From positions 1-52,548 of the forward strand of contig NZ_BOOU01000097.1 in assembly GCF_016863395.1 (NCBI RefSeq): DNA of 52,548 bases. The letters are read 5' to 3'. Source of the stretch: Sphaerisporangium rufum. GTDB lineage: Bacteria > Actinomycetota > Actinomycetes > Streptosporangiales > Streptosporangiaceae. Positions 41,656 through 51,736 of this stretch are shown here, piece after piece (position 1 is the first letter of the stretch; every line of letters starts with the position of its first letter). A program made the position numbers and the translations under genes. The notes beneath the pieces are model-generated. The model was not told where the DNA came from. It made no database searches and saw only the letters and a program-made list of their open reading frames with translations.

Positions 41656-43938
41656 ATGTCCCGTGCGCCGTTCTGGCGCGCGGTGGCGGCGTGCGTCATC
41701 GTCGCCACCGCGTTACTGCTCACCGTGACCATGTCACCACGCCTGGGCCTGGACCTGCGTGGCGGCACCCAGCTCGTCTTCGAAACCCGCGACTCGACCA
41801 CAGCAATCGCCGACGCCGAGGCCACCGACCGCGCGCTGGACGTGCTGCGCCGGCGTGCCGACGCGCTCGGCGTCGTCGACCCCACCCTGCTCCGCTCCGG
41901 CCAGCGCCGGATCATCGTCGAGTTGCCCGGCGTGCTCGACCCGCGCCAGGCCGCCGCGGTCATTGGCAAGACCGCCCAGCTCACCTTCCACCCGGTGCTG
42001 GCCGCCGCCGGCCCCACTTCCGATCCCGCGACCGGTACCTCCGGACAGGTGCTGGCCGACGAGTCGGGGGGCCGGCTGCGGCTCGGGCCGGCGACGATCG
42101 CCGGTGACGGGGTGCGCGACGCCGCCGCGGTCAGCGATCCGCAACTGGGGGTGGGCTGGTCCGTCACCATCGATTTCCGCGACGCCGACGCCTGGCGGCG
42201 GCTGACCGGCGAGGCCGCCTGCCACGGTCCCGGCGACCCCCGGCGGCGGATCGCCATCGTCCTGGACGACGAGATCATCTCCTCGCCCCAGGTCGAGACG
42301 AGCGTGGCCTGCCGGGCCGGCATTTCCGGCGGCTCCCCGCAGATCACCGGTTCCTTCACCCACCGGCAGGCCCAGGACCTGGCCGTGCTGATCAAGGGCG
42401 GCGCGCTGCCCGTCCCGCTCTCGCTGATAGAGCAGCGCACCGTCGGCCCGACCCTCGGCGCGCAGGCCATCGACGCCAGCGCCAAGGCGGGCGTGGCCGG
42501 TGTGCTGGTCACCGCGCTGTTCATCATCGTCGCCTACCGGTTGTCAGGGCTGCTGGCCGCCGTCGCGCTGGCGGCCTACGGGCTCATCTCCTACGCCGCC
42601 CTGCTCGCCCTCGGCGCGACCCTCACGCTGCCGGGCCTGGCCGGGTTCGTCCTGGCCATCGGCATGGCGGTGGACGCCAACGTGCTGGTCTTCGAGCGGG
42701 CCCGCGAGGAGTACGGCCGCACGCCGCGCCGCGGGCTGCGCGGTGCTCTCGACCGCGGCTTCGCCGGCGCCTGGAGCGCGATCGCCGATTCCAACATCAC
42801 CACGCTGCTGGCCGCCGGCCTGCTGTTCTGGCTGGCCTCCGGACCGGTGCGCGGGTTCGGGGTGACCCTGGCCATCGGCGTCCTCGCCTCGCTCGTGTCG
42901 GCCATGCTCATCACCCGCGTCCTGGTCGACACGTTCATCACCGGCAGGACGGGCACCCGGTCGTCCGGGCCGCCCGGGCGATCCGGGCTGGCGACCCCCG
43001 GCCGGATCAGGACGTGGATCACCCGGCGCGACCCCCGGCTCATGGCCCGCCGCCGGCGATGGCTGGCCGTCGCCGCACTCCTGGTCACCGCCGCCATCGC
43101 CGCACCGGTCCTGCGCGGGCTGAACTTCGGCGTCGAGTTCACCGGCGGGCGGATGGTCGAATTCACCGCCGCGCAGCCGGTGGACGCCGACACGGCGCGG
43201 CAGGCGGTGACCGAGGCCGGGCACCCGGCGGCCACCGTGCAGGCCTCGGGCAACACCGTGTCGGTGCGGGCCGGGCAGATCGGCGCCGAGCAGGTCGCCG
43301 CCATCGAGCAGCGGCTCGACGCCCGGCTCGGCGAGGTGACCAAGCAGCGCGACGAACTCGTCGGCCCCAGCCTGGGCGAGGAACTGCGCCGCAACGCGAT
43401 GATCGCCCTGGCCGTGGCGCTGGCGGCACAGCTGGCCTACCTGGCGGCCAGGTTCCGCTGGACCTTCGGCGCCGCGGCGGTGCTGGCCCTGGTGGTGGAC
43501 GCCGCCGCCGTGCTCGGCCTGTTCGCCTGGCTGGGCAAGCCGGTGGACGGGGTGTTCCTGGCGGCCATGCTGACCATCATCGGGTACTCGATCAACGACA
43601 AGGTGGTGGTCTTCGACCGGGTACGCGAGCTGTGGCAGGCGCGGCGGCAGGCACGCTTCGCCAACATCGTCAACGCGGCGATCCTGCAGACCGTGCCCCG
43701 AACGGTCAACACCGGGCTCGGTGCCCTGTTCATCCTCATCGCGCTGGCGGTATTCGGGGGTGACAGCCTGCGCGACTTCGCCATCGCGCTCATCACCGGC
43801 ATCGTGGTCGGCACCGCGTCCTCGTCGTTCGTGGCGGGGCCGCTGGCGATCGAGTTCGAACGCCTCAGCGGGCAGCCGCCGCCGCGGCCGAGAGCGCCGC
43901 GCGAGCACGCCCGGCAGGGCAGCGGCGCGGTGGTGTAG
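41656..43938 (+). CDS. secDF: Fused SecD-SecF protein-export membrane protein
   Basis: 760 residues from ATG 41656 (GGAGG at 41646-41650). The SecD half starts with one helix and the conserved LGLDLRGGTQLVFE (about 30-43), then the P1-type periplasmic domain and five helices with IGMAVDANVLVFERAREEYG. The SecF half starts near residue 480 (RGLNFGVEFTGGRMVEF) and has YSINDKVVVFDRVREL and the final helices. SecDF uses proton flow to help pull proteins out. Most actinomycetes have separate secD and secF by ruvB; a fused copy like this is generally an extra paralogue. A very strong terminator follows. Confidence 0.9.
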   Translation: MSRAPFWRAVAACVIVATALLLTVTMSPRLGLDLRGGTQLVFETRDSTTAIADAEATDRALDVLRRRADALGVVDPTLLRSGQRRIIVELPGVLDPRQAAAVIGKTAQLTFHPVLAAAGPTSDPATGTSGQVLADESGGRLRLGPATIAGDGVRDAAAVSDPQLGVGWSVTIDFRDADAWRRLTGEAACHGPGDPRRRIAIVLDDEIISSPQVETSVACRAGISGGSPQITGSFTHRQAQDLAVLIKGGALPVPLSLIEQRTVGPTLGAQAIDASAKAGVAGVLVTALFIIVAYRLSGLLAAVALAAYGLISYAALLALGATLTLPGLAGFVLAIGMAVDANVLVFERAREEYGRTPRRGLRGALDRGFAGAWSAIADSNITTLLAAGLLFWLASGPVRGFGVTLAIGVLASLVSAMLITRVLVDTFITGRTGTRSSGPPGRSGLATPGRIRTWITRRDPRLMARRRRWLAVAALLVTAAIAAPVLRGLNFGVEFTGGRMVEFTAAQPVDADTARQAVTEAGHPAATVQASGNTVSVRAGQIGAEQVAAIEQRLDARLGEVTKQRDELVGPSLGEELRRNAMIALAVALAAQLAYLAARFRWTFGAAAVLALVVDAAAVLGLFAWLGKPVDGVFLAAMLTIIGYSINDKVVVFDRVRELWQARRQARFANIVNAAILQTVPRTVNTGLGALFILIALAVFGGDSLRDFAIALITGIVVGTASSSFVAGPLAIEFERLSGQPPPRPRAPREHARQGSGAVV

Positions 43939-43940
43939 CA

Positions 43941-43981
43941 CGGCGGCCGCCCCGGCCGTGCACCGGCCGGGGCGGCCGCCG
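43941..43981 (+). terminator. Strong terminator after secDF
   Basis: A 17-bp perfect stem (43941-43957 with 43965-43981, built on GGCGGCCGCCCCGGCC) and a 7-base loop, three bases after the stop codon. Confidence 0.85.
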
Positions 43982-44057
43982 GAACGCTCGACGGACTGGA
44001 TGGCCGGACGACCGCGGCGCCGCGGTCCGCGCATGGCGCTGCACCGAATCCACCGAC

Positions 44058-44088
44058 AATGTTCATAGTCTTGACAATGAAAATGTTC
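44058..44088 (+). promoter_or_regulatory. Promoter/operator of the ArsR-SRPBCC operon
   Basis: A consensus TTGACA (44071-44076) lies between direct repeats of AATGTTC (44058-44064 and 44082-44088), and TTCAT (44062-44066) pairs with ATGAA (44077-44081). The -10 is weak (AAGGTT, 44094-44099, 17-bp spacer). The repeats overlap the -35 and are good candidates for ArsR binding. Confidence 0.5.
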
Positions 44089-44105
44089 GGTGAGAAGGTT
44101 GAGCC

Positions 44106-44747
44106 ATGTTCGAAGTGGCGGTGATCGACGACCCGGCGGCGGCCGAGGTCTCGCTGGACCCGGTGCGGGCCCGGCTGCTGGCCGAGCTGGCCGCGCCCGC
44201 CTCGGCGACCGCGCTCGCCGCCCGGGTGGGCCTGCCGCGGCAGAAGGTCAACTACCACCTCAAGGCGCTGGAGCGGCACGGCCTGGTCGAGTTGGTCGAG
44301 GAACGCCGCAAGGGCAACGTCACCGAGCGGGTGATGCGGGCTACGGCGGTCTCCTACGTCATCTCGCCCTCCGTGCTCGCCGCGGTGGCCCCCGACCCCG
44401 ACCACGCGCCCGACCGGGTGTCGGCCCGGTGGTTGCTGGCGCTGGCCACCCGGCTGGTGCGCGACGTGGGCGAGCTGGTGGCCGGCGCGGCCAGGGCGCG
44501 CCGCAAGGTCGCCACGTTCGCGATCGACGGGCGGGTCCGGTTCGCCTCGGCGGCCGACCGGGCGGCGTTCGCCGAGGACCTGGCCGCGGCCTTCACCGCC
44601 CTGGCCGGCCGCTACCACGACGAGACGGCGGAAGGCGGGCGCGACCATCGAGTGATCGTCGCACTGCACCCCTGCGCCACCCCATCCCATGAGATCACCA
44701 GAGCCGGTGCCGGCGGGCCCGGCCGCGCGACCGAGGAGCCGCACTGA
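44106..44747 (+). CDS. ArsR-like helix-turn-helix regulator
   Basis: 213 residues. The winged helix (about 15-85) has LDPVRARLLAELAAPASATA, then GLPRQKVNYHLKALERHGLVELV, typical of the HTH_20/ArsR group that pairs with SRPBCC genes. The C-terminal region (about 105-185) is helical and of unknown ligand. GAGAAGG lies seven bases upstream of the ATG. Its stop shares one base with the SRPBCC start (TGATG). A second such pair begins at the right end of the window. Confidence 0.82.
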   Translation: MFEVAVIDDPAAAEVSLDPVRARLLAELAAPASATALAARVGLPRQKVNYHLKALERHGLVELVEERRKGNVTERVMRATAVSYVISPSVLAAVAPDPDHAPDRVSARWLLALATRLVRDVGELVAGAARARRKVATFAIDGRVRFASAADRAAFAEDLAAAFTALAGRYHDETAEGGRDHRVIVALHPCATPSHEITRAGAGGPGRATEEPH

Positions 44748-45490
44748 TGGCGCACGAGTTCGACCTGCGAAAGCAGATCACCCTGGAGGCCACCCCCGAG
44801 CAGGTCTGGGAGGCGATCGCCACCGGGCCCGGGCAGGACGCGTGGTTCATGGGCCGCAACGAGGTCGAACCCCGGCCGGGCGGCGTCACCCGGCAGCACG
44901 TCGGCGGCCACGCCGAGGAGGGCGTCGTCACGGCCTGGGAACCGCCACGGCGGTTCGCCTTCCGCGGCGGTGCCGACGGCGCGTTCATGGCCTGCGAGTT
45001 CATCGTCGAGGGCCGCGAGCGGGGCAGCACGGTGCTGCGGATGGTGCAGAGCGGCGTCCTCGGCGACGACTGGGACACCGAGTACGACGCGCTCAACCGC
45101 GGCTGGGACCTTTACCTGCACACCCTGGAGCAGTACCTGACGCACTTCACCGGCCGGCGGGCCGCCGTGATCTTCGGCGCGCGTCCTGCGGAGGAGGGCG
45201 GCGTGCCGGTCTGGCCGGTGCTGGAGCGCGGGCTCGGCATCACCGGCCCGCTGTCCCCCGGCGACCGGGTACGGCTGACCCCCGAGGGCCTGGACCCGAT
45301 CGACGGCGTGGTCGACTACGCCCGGCCCGACTTCCTCGGCGTGCGGACCGAGGACGCGCTCTACCGGTTCATCCGTGGCATGCACGACACCCTGGTCATC
45401 GGCCACCACGTGTTCGACCATGCCGGCCGGGCCGACCCGGCCGAGCTCGAACAGGCGTGGAACGACTGGCTGGCGAAGATCTTCTGCTGA
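44747..45490 (+). CDS. SRPBCC-family (AHSA1-like) protein, copy 1
   Basis: 247 residues. The START/AHSA1 fold occupies about 8-140 (ITLEATPEQVWEAIATGPG; WFMGRNEVEPRPGG; AWEPPRRFAF; LNRGWDLYLHTLEQYLTHF). An extra C-terminal domain (about 155-245) ends with LEQAWNDWLAKIF. Bet v1-like cavities hold hydrophobic ligands. The gene is coupled to an ArsR-like regulator. It is a paralogue of the product encoded at 51737-52483, sharing the WFMGRNEVEPR block and the same two-domain length. Confidence 0.85.
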   Translation: MAHEFDLRKQITLEATPEQVWEAIATGPGQDAWFMGRNEVEPRPGGVTRQHVGGHAEEGVVTAWEPPRRFAFRGGADGAFMACEFIVEGRERGSTVLRMVQSGVLGDDWDTEYDALNRGWDLYLHTLEQYLTHFTGRRAAVIFGARPAEEGGVPVWPVLERGLGITGPLSPGDRVRLTPEGLDPIDGVVDYARPDFLGVRTEDALYRFIRGMHDTLVIGHHVFDHAGRADPAELEQAWNDWLAKIFC

Positions 45491-45501
45491 CTCGACGGCG
45501 T

Positions 45502-45529
45502 CCGGGCCGGCCCGCACCGGCCGGCCCGG
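45502..45529 (+). terminator. Terminator after SRPBCC copy 1
   Basis: CCGGGCCGGCC (45502-45512) pairs perfectly with GGCCGGCCCGG (45519-45529) around a 6-base loop, 11 bp after the stop. Confidence 0.75.
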
Positions 45530-45611
45530 CGGAGCCGCCCGCCGGCGGGGCGGGACTTCCCGGCGCAAGGCCCCGCCGGCGGCACCGGCCCCGGGACGCC
45601 CGGGACCGGCC

Positions 45612-45708
45612 CGCTCAGCCCGGCCCGGCCGGTGAGCCGGTGCGAAGGCCTGCGGAGACGGCGGAGCGCAGGGCGCGACGATCGCCGACACCGCCCCGGC
45701 AGGTGTCG
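45612..45708 (-). pseudogene. Decayed fragment of a lysR 3' end, duplicated at 47231-47345
   Basis: This stretch matches the 3' end of the LysR gene at 47234 in the same orientation. Blocks such as CCGGTGCGAAGGC, ACGGCGGAGCGCAGGGCG and CGACGATCGCCGA are shared, and so is the tail CCCCGGCAGG. The copy here has lost about 20 bp in the middle and has a 2-bp gap that breaks the frame. It is therefore a non-coding relic, and with the intact gene it forms direct repeats around a region of other gene fragments. Confidence 0.7.
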
Positions 45709-45775
45709 TTGGATCCGTCCCTCAACAGGCGGTACGCATCGCGCGAGTGAGTCAGGTCACCTGCCAAGTGCGGCT

Positions 45776-46147
45776 TCAGGGGCGCACGTAGGGGCTGTAG
45801 AAACTGGAACCATGGGATAGGTCCTGCAGGCGAATCCGGCACTCCCCCTGGTTGCCGACGGAGAAGACGTAACTCCTGCGCTGGCCCTTCGTGATCGTGA
45901 AGGCGCCGTTGTCGGAACGCACGAACCCGTTCTTGCAGTTCAGCCAGAACCTCACCCTCACCGGAGAGCCCCCGGTCTTCTTGTAAGCCGCGTCGTAACC
46001 GGCGGGCGACCCGGAAATACCGGTGCCGCACACCTGGCCGTTCGAGAAGGTGTTGCACAATGTCGTGCCGAAGCCGGCCGCATCGGCATGCGCCGTGGGC
46101 ATGGAGAAGGCGGCGAGCGGCCCGGTCACACACACTGCCGCGAGCAT
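45776..46147 (-). CDS. Small secreted protein, apparently missing its 5' end
   Basis: 123 residues if started at ATG 46147. Residues 1-23 are the hydrophobic core and cleavage region of a signal peptide (MLAAVCVTGPLAAFSMPTAH, cut near ADA), but the basic N-region is absent. The mature part (about 100 residues) has three Cys and a beta-rich look (GFGTTLCNTFSNGQVCGTGI; VRVRFWLNCKNGF; YVFSVGNQGECRIRLQD) and resembles small actinomycete secreted proteins of unknown role. Upstream of the ATG the DNA belongs to a tetR remnant on the other strand, so promoter and true start were probably lost. Confidence 0.6.
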   Translation of the reverse strand: MLAAVCVTGPLAAFSMPTAHADAAGFGTTLCNTFSNGQVCGTGISGSPAGYDAAYKKTGGSPVRVRFWLNCKNGFVRSDNGAFTITKGQRRSYVFSVGNQGECRIRLQDLSHGSSFYSPYVRP

Positions 46148-46441
46148 TACTTCGGTCTGGTGGAGCCTTGGAAACAGGTGTGCGCGGAGATACTTCGCGC
46201 CAGAAAACTGGAACTGCGGCCTGGGGTCACATTGGACCATCTGGTGGGGATTTTGACAGCCACCGCGGAGGGGATCGCACTTCGCGCTCTGCTCGATTCC
46301 GGACTCGGTGTGGTCGATCACCCCAACCGGCGTTCCCTATTAGGTACGGCCATGCAGGCAGTGATTGTAGGATGTACCGAACCCGTCGGCCGAGCCTGCG
46401 GCTCCTCTCTTGATCAAGCAGTTCTGGATCTGCTCCCGTAA
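46145..46441 (+). pseudogene. Remnant of a TetR regulator: C-terminal domain only
   Basis: The frame encodes YFGLVEPWKQVCAEILRARK, then ELRPGVTLDHLVGILTATAE and RRSLLGTAMQAVIVGCTE, which is the C-terminal ligand-domain pattern of many actinomycete TetR proteins. The DNA-binding domain is absent. The match begins at about 46145, exactly where the oppositely oriented secreted-protein gene loses its own 5' end. No start codon with a ribosome-binding site is present. Confidence 0.6.
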
Positions 46442-47085
46442 GAAGGCTCGCCAGGGGGCCCGATGACGTGTCCGAGCGTGATCAGCTGGGTCAGCTGGGT
46501 CAGCTGGGTATGGTCGCGAACCTGCGGGCCGGGGCCGTCGGGATGACTCCCATCCCGTCGAGGCCAGCGTGCTAGGGGCAGGTCCGTCAGGGCGTACACC
46601 TCGGCCTTCGACATGTGGGGCCGGTCGGCGAGGGGATGCCCCGCGGGCAGGACCACGACCTGCCGTTCGGTGTGCAGATCCTCGGTGTCGAATCCGGCCG
46701 TCATGTCGTAGGGCCGCTGAAGCAGAGCAACGTCGGCATGCCCGCTGCGCAGTAGACCCTCCGGTTCGCCGGGCCCGCAGAGCATCACCTCGACCGCGGC
46801 AGCGGAGGCGGCGGCGGTGTAGGCGGCCAGCAGCTTCGACAGCAGTTCCCTGGACGCTCCCGCCTTGGTGGCCAGCACCACCCCGGGCCGGTCGGTGGCC
46901 GCGCGGCGCGTGCGTCGCTCGGCGGCTTCGACCGTTTCAAGGGCGAGCCGGGCCTCCCGCAGAAGCACCGACCCGGCCTCGGTCAGAGCGATCGCGCGAG
47001 CGGTGTGGTGCAGCAGGACGACTCCGAGCCGCCGTTCGAGCTGTTACAGCGGTGGTTGCGAGATCCCGCCGCAGACACCGGCCAT
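46414..47085 (-). pseudogene. LysR pseudogene with an in-frame stop and truncated ends
   Basis: From 47085 leftward the frame reads a partial helix-turn-helix (GGISQPPL), then a TAA at 47046-47044, then QLERRLGVVLLHHTARAIAL and a LysR effector domain (DVALLQRPYDMTAGF; VVVLPAGHPLADRP) in the same frame. The first ~25 residues of the usual HTH are missing. The C-terminus ends after about 185 residues, before the last effector strands, in a tandem-repeat stretch. Both ends and the stop indicate a dead gene. Confidence 0.75.
46483..46509. repeat. Three tandem copies of a 9-bp unit
   Basis: CAGCTGGGT is repeated exactly three times, giving QLTQLTQL on the minus strand within the LysR pseudogene, near where homology to the family ends. 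Likely replication slippage. Confidence 0.8.
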
Positions 47086-47197
47086 GGTTGATCCCGCGGC
47101 CGTGCGAACCGTCGTGGAGACCAACGTGATCGGGGTCATCCGGGTCATCAAGGCGATGCTGCCGATGCTGCGCGCCTCGGCCTCACCGCGAGCGAGC
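47084..47197 (+). pseudogene. Fragment of an SDR gene
   Basis: The plus-strand frame from 47084 encodes VDPAAVRTVVETNVIGVIRV and KAMLPMLRASASPR, the helix and strand that precede the catalytic Ser in classical SDRs (usually TNVxGVxRVTxAxLPLLR). Both the cofactor-binding start and the catalytic YxxxK part are missing. It abuts the truncated LysR helix-turn-helix on the other strand, as if a divergent lysR/SDR pair had lost the middle. Confidence 0.6.
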
Positions 47198-47233
47198 AGC
47201 GCCCATGCCCTGCCGGACCGGGCCCGGGTCCGC

Positions 47234-48175
47234 TCAGGCGGGCTCGGCGGCCGGGCCGGTGCGAAGGCCCGCGGGGACGGCGGAGCGCAGGGCGTCGACG
47301 ATCGCCGATACCGCCGGGTGCCGGCCGGCCCCGCCCCGGCAGGCGATCGTGGTGCGGCGGTGCAGGGGCGTGCGGGTCAGGATGATCCCGGCCGGCAGGC
47401 CGGTCAGGGCCAGCTCCGGCACCAGTGCCACGCCCTGCCCCGCGGCGACCAGCGCCAGCATGGTCGGGAAGTCGTCGATCCGGTGCCTGGTGCGGGGGGT
47501 GAAACCGGCGGCCGCGCAGGCGCGTACGGTCATCCGGCCGCACAGCGTGCCGTCGGTTGCGACGATCCACGGCGTCTCCCGGCAGGCGGAGATCGCCGAG
47601 GCGTCGACGCCCTCCCCGCGCTCGGCCGGAGCGTCCGGCCGCTCCCCCCTGGCCGCCAGGTACATCGCCTCGGTGCACAGCGCCACCGTGGCCAGGCCGC
47701 GGTGCGCCGGGTCCGGCGCGAAGTCGTAGTCGTGGACCAACGCCACGTCGAGCTCGCCGGCCCGCAGCGCGCCGGCCACCCCGGCCGGGTCGATCTCCAG
47801 CACCATCGGCTCCAGGCCGGGATGCCGCCCGGCCAGGGTGAGCAGGGCCGCCGGCAGCATCGTGCGACCGGCGGTCGCGAAGGTGCCGATGCGCACCGCC
47901 CCGGCCAGGCCCTGGCGCGAGCGGGCCAGCTCGGCGGCGGCCTGCTCCAGGCGGTCCAGAACCACTTCGGCGTGCCCGACCAGCGACAGCCCGGCGGGGG
48001 TGAGCGTCACGCGCCGCCCGGTGCGTTCCAGCAGCGGCACCCCGGCCTCTCGTTCGAGGACGCCGAGCTGCTGGGAGACCGCCGAGGGGGTGAAGGCCAT
48101 CGCCTGGGCGACCGCGGCGATCGTCCCGCGATGGGCCAGTTCGCGAAGCAGGCGCAGTCGGCGCACGTCGAGCAT
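47234..48175 (-). CDS. LysR-family regulator of the adjacent dapA-like gene
   Basis: 313 residues. The HTH (about 3-60: RRLRLLRELAHRGTIAAVAQ and FTPSAVSQQLGVLEREAGVP) and the effector domain (IDPAGVAGALRAGELDVALV near 125) are complete. It is divergent from the DapA-family gene with a palindrome between them, so it likely controls that gene. Its last 115 bp are duplicated in decayed form at 45612-45708. Confidence 0.87.
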   Translation of the reverse strand: MLDVRRLRLLRELAHRGTIAAVAQAMAFTPSAVSQQLGVLEREAGVPLLERTGRRVTLTPAGLSLVGHAEVVLDRLEQAAAELARSRQGLAGAVRIGTFATAGRTMLPAALLTLAGRHPGLEPMVLEIDPAGVAGALRAGELDVALVHDYDFAPDPAHRGLATVALCTEAMYLAARGERPDAPAERGEGVDASAISACRETPWIVATDGTLCGRMTVRACAAAGFTPRTRHRIDDFPTMLALVAAGQGVALVPELALTGLPAGIILTRTPLHRRTTIACRGGAGRHPAVSAIVDALRSAVPAGLRTGPAAEPA

Positions 48176-48177
48176 CA

Positions 48178-48195
48178 GCTGAGCTTACGCTCAGC
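48178..48195. promoter_or_regulatory. Probable LysR-binding palindrome
   Basis: GCTGAGC (48178-48184) and GCTCAGC (48189-48195) are perfect arms with a TTAC centre, two bases from the lysR start and 53 bp from the dapA-like start. The position suits autorepression and activation of the divergent gene. Confidence 0.6.
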
Positions 48196-48247
48196 GGCAA
48201 TAACGTGAACTGGACGTGCATGATCCGGGCGCGCCAGGCTGGAGCAC

Positions 48248-49180
48248 ATGGCACTGAACGGAATCCTCGTCCCGCTGATCACGCCGTTCGCCGCGGACGG
48301 CACCATCGCGGCCGGCGCCTTACGGGCCCTGGCCCGCGACGTGCTGGACCAGGGGGCGGCGGGAATCGTCGCCCTGGGCACGACGGGAGAGGCGGCCGCC
48401 CTGGACGGCGGCGAGCGCTCGCTGGTGACCGATCTGTGCGCCGAAGCGTGCCGGGAGTACGGCGCCTGCCTGGTGGTCGGCGCGGGCTCGAACGACACCC
48501 GGGGCACCGTGGCCGCCCTGGCCGAACTCGGCGGGCGGCCGCAGGTCACCGCCGCCCTGGTGCCCGTCCCCTACTACAGCAGGCCGGGCGAGGCCGGCGT
48601 GGTCGCGCACTTCACCCGGCTCGCCGCCCGCAGCCCGGTTCCGCTGGTGATCTACCACGTCCCGCACCGCACCGCACAGCCGCTCGGCGCCGCGGCGCTG
48701 CGCGAGCTGGCGGCACTTCCCAACGTGGCCGGCGTCAAGTTCGCCGGCGGCGTCCTGGACGGGCCGGCCATCGAACTGCTGGCCGGCCCGCCGCCCGGCT
48801 TCGCCGTGCTGGCCGGTGACGACATGCTGCTCTCGCCGATGCTGGCGCTCGGCGCGCCGGGCGGGATCGTCGCCTCGGCGCACCTGGCCACCGCTCGTTT
48901 CGTCCAGCTGGCGGAGGCGTGGGGCCGTGGCGAGGTGGCCGACGCCCGGGCGCTGGGGCACCGGCTGGCCGGGGTCTCGGCGGCCGTCTTCGCCGAACCG
49001 AACCCGGTCGTGCTGAAGGGCGCGCTGCACGCGCTGGGCCGCATCCCCACCCCGGACGTCCGGCTGCCGTTGCTGCCCGCCGGACCCGGCGCGGTGCGGG
49101 CCCTGCTGCACCGCCTCGAGGAACTGGACCGGCCGGAGCCGGTGGGGGCGGGCACGCCGCGGACGGCCGGCGTCCGATGA
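48248..49180 (+). CDS. DapA/NAL-family aldolase or lyase
   Basis: 310 residues of the dihydrodipicolinate-synthase/N-acetylneuraminate-lyase superfamily. GTTGEAAAL near residue 44-52 binds the pyruvate carboxylate, the conserved Tyr lies in VPYYSRPG near 115, IYHVPHR near 136, and the Schiff-base Lys in NVAGVKFAGG near 162. Members join or split pyruvate-aldehyde adducts. Being an isolated gene under a LysR regulator, it is more likely a catabolic aldolase than the lysine-pathway enzyme. Confidence 0.85.
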   Translation: MALNGILVPLITPFAADGTIAAGALRALARDVLDQGAAGIVALGTTGEAAALDGGERSLVTDLCAEACREYGACLVVGAGSNDTRGTVAALAELGGRPQVTAALVPVPYYSRPGEAGVVAHFTRLAARSPVPLVIYHVPHRTAQPLGAAALRELAALPNVAGVKFAGGVLDGPAIELLAGPPPGFAVLAGDDMLLSPMLALGAPGGIVASAHLATARFVQLAEAWGRGEVADARALGHRLAGVSAAVFAEPNPVVLKGALHALGRIPTPDVRLPLLPAGPGAVRALLHRLEELDRPEPVGAGTPRTAGVR

Positions 49181-49306
49181 CGGCGCGCGCCCCCACCCTC
49201 TTCCAGATTCCCTGCTTGGTTGAGGGTTTGCCCGATGGACGGGCAGGTGATAGCGGCTCGGCTGCCGCCAGGTCTCAATGAGAAGTTCAATGACAGACTT
49301 GACGGC

Positions 49307-51601
<2,295 letters not shown>

Positions 51602-51675
51602 GGCGCGGCCCCGGCCGCACCGCACCGGCCGGGCCCGTCGTCCACGGGCGAGGCGGCCGGGCGGACGATGGACCG

Positions 51676-51721
51676 GACCGGCCGGTGCGGGGAGGCGGCC
51701 GCCTCCCCGCACCGGCCGGTC
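51676..51721. terminator. 46-bp perfect palindrome between convergent genes
   Basis: Bases 51676-51698 are the exact reverse complement of 51699-51721, with no unpaired centre. Each arm begins GACCGGCCGGTGCGGGG. It lies 74 bp after the UvrA-like stop and 15 bp before the SRPBCC stop, a position for a bidirectional terminator. Confidence 0.75.
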
Positions 51722-51736
51722 GGGCGGGTGGCCCGG

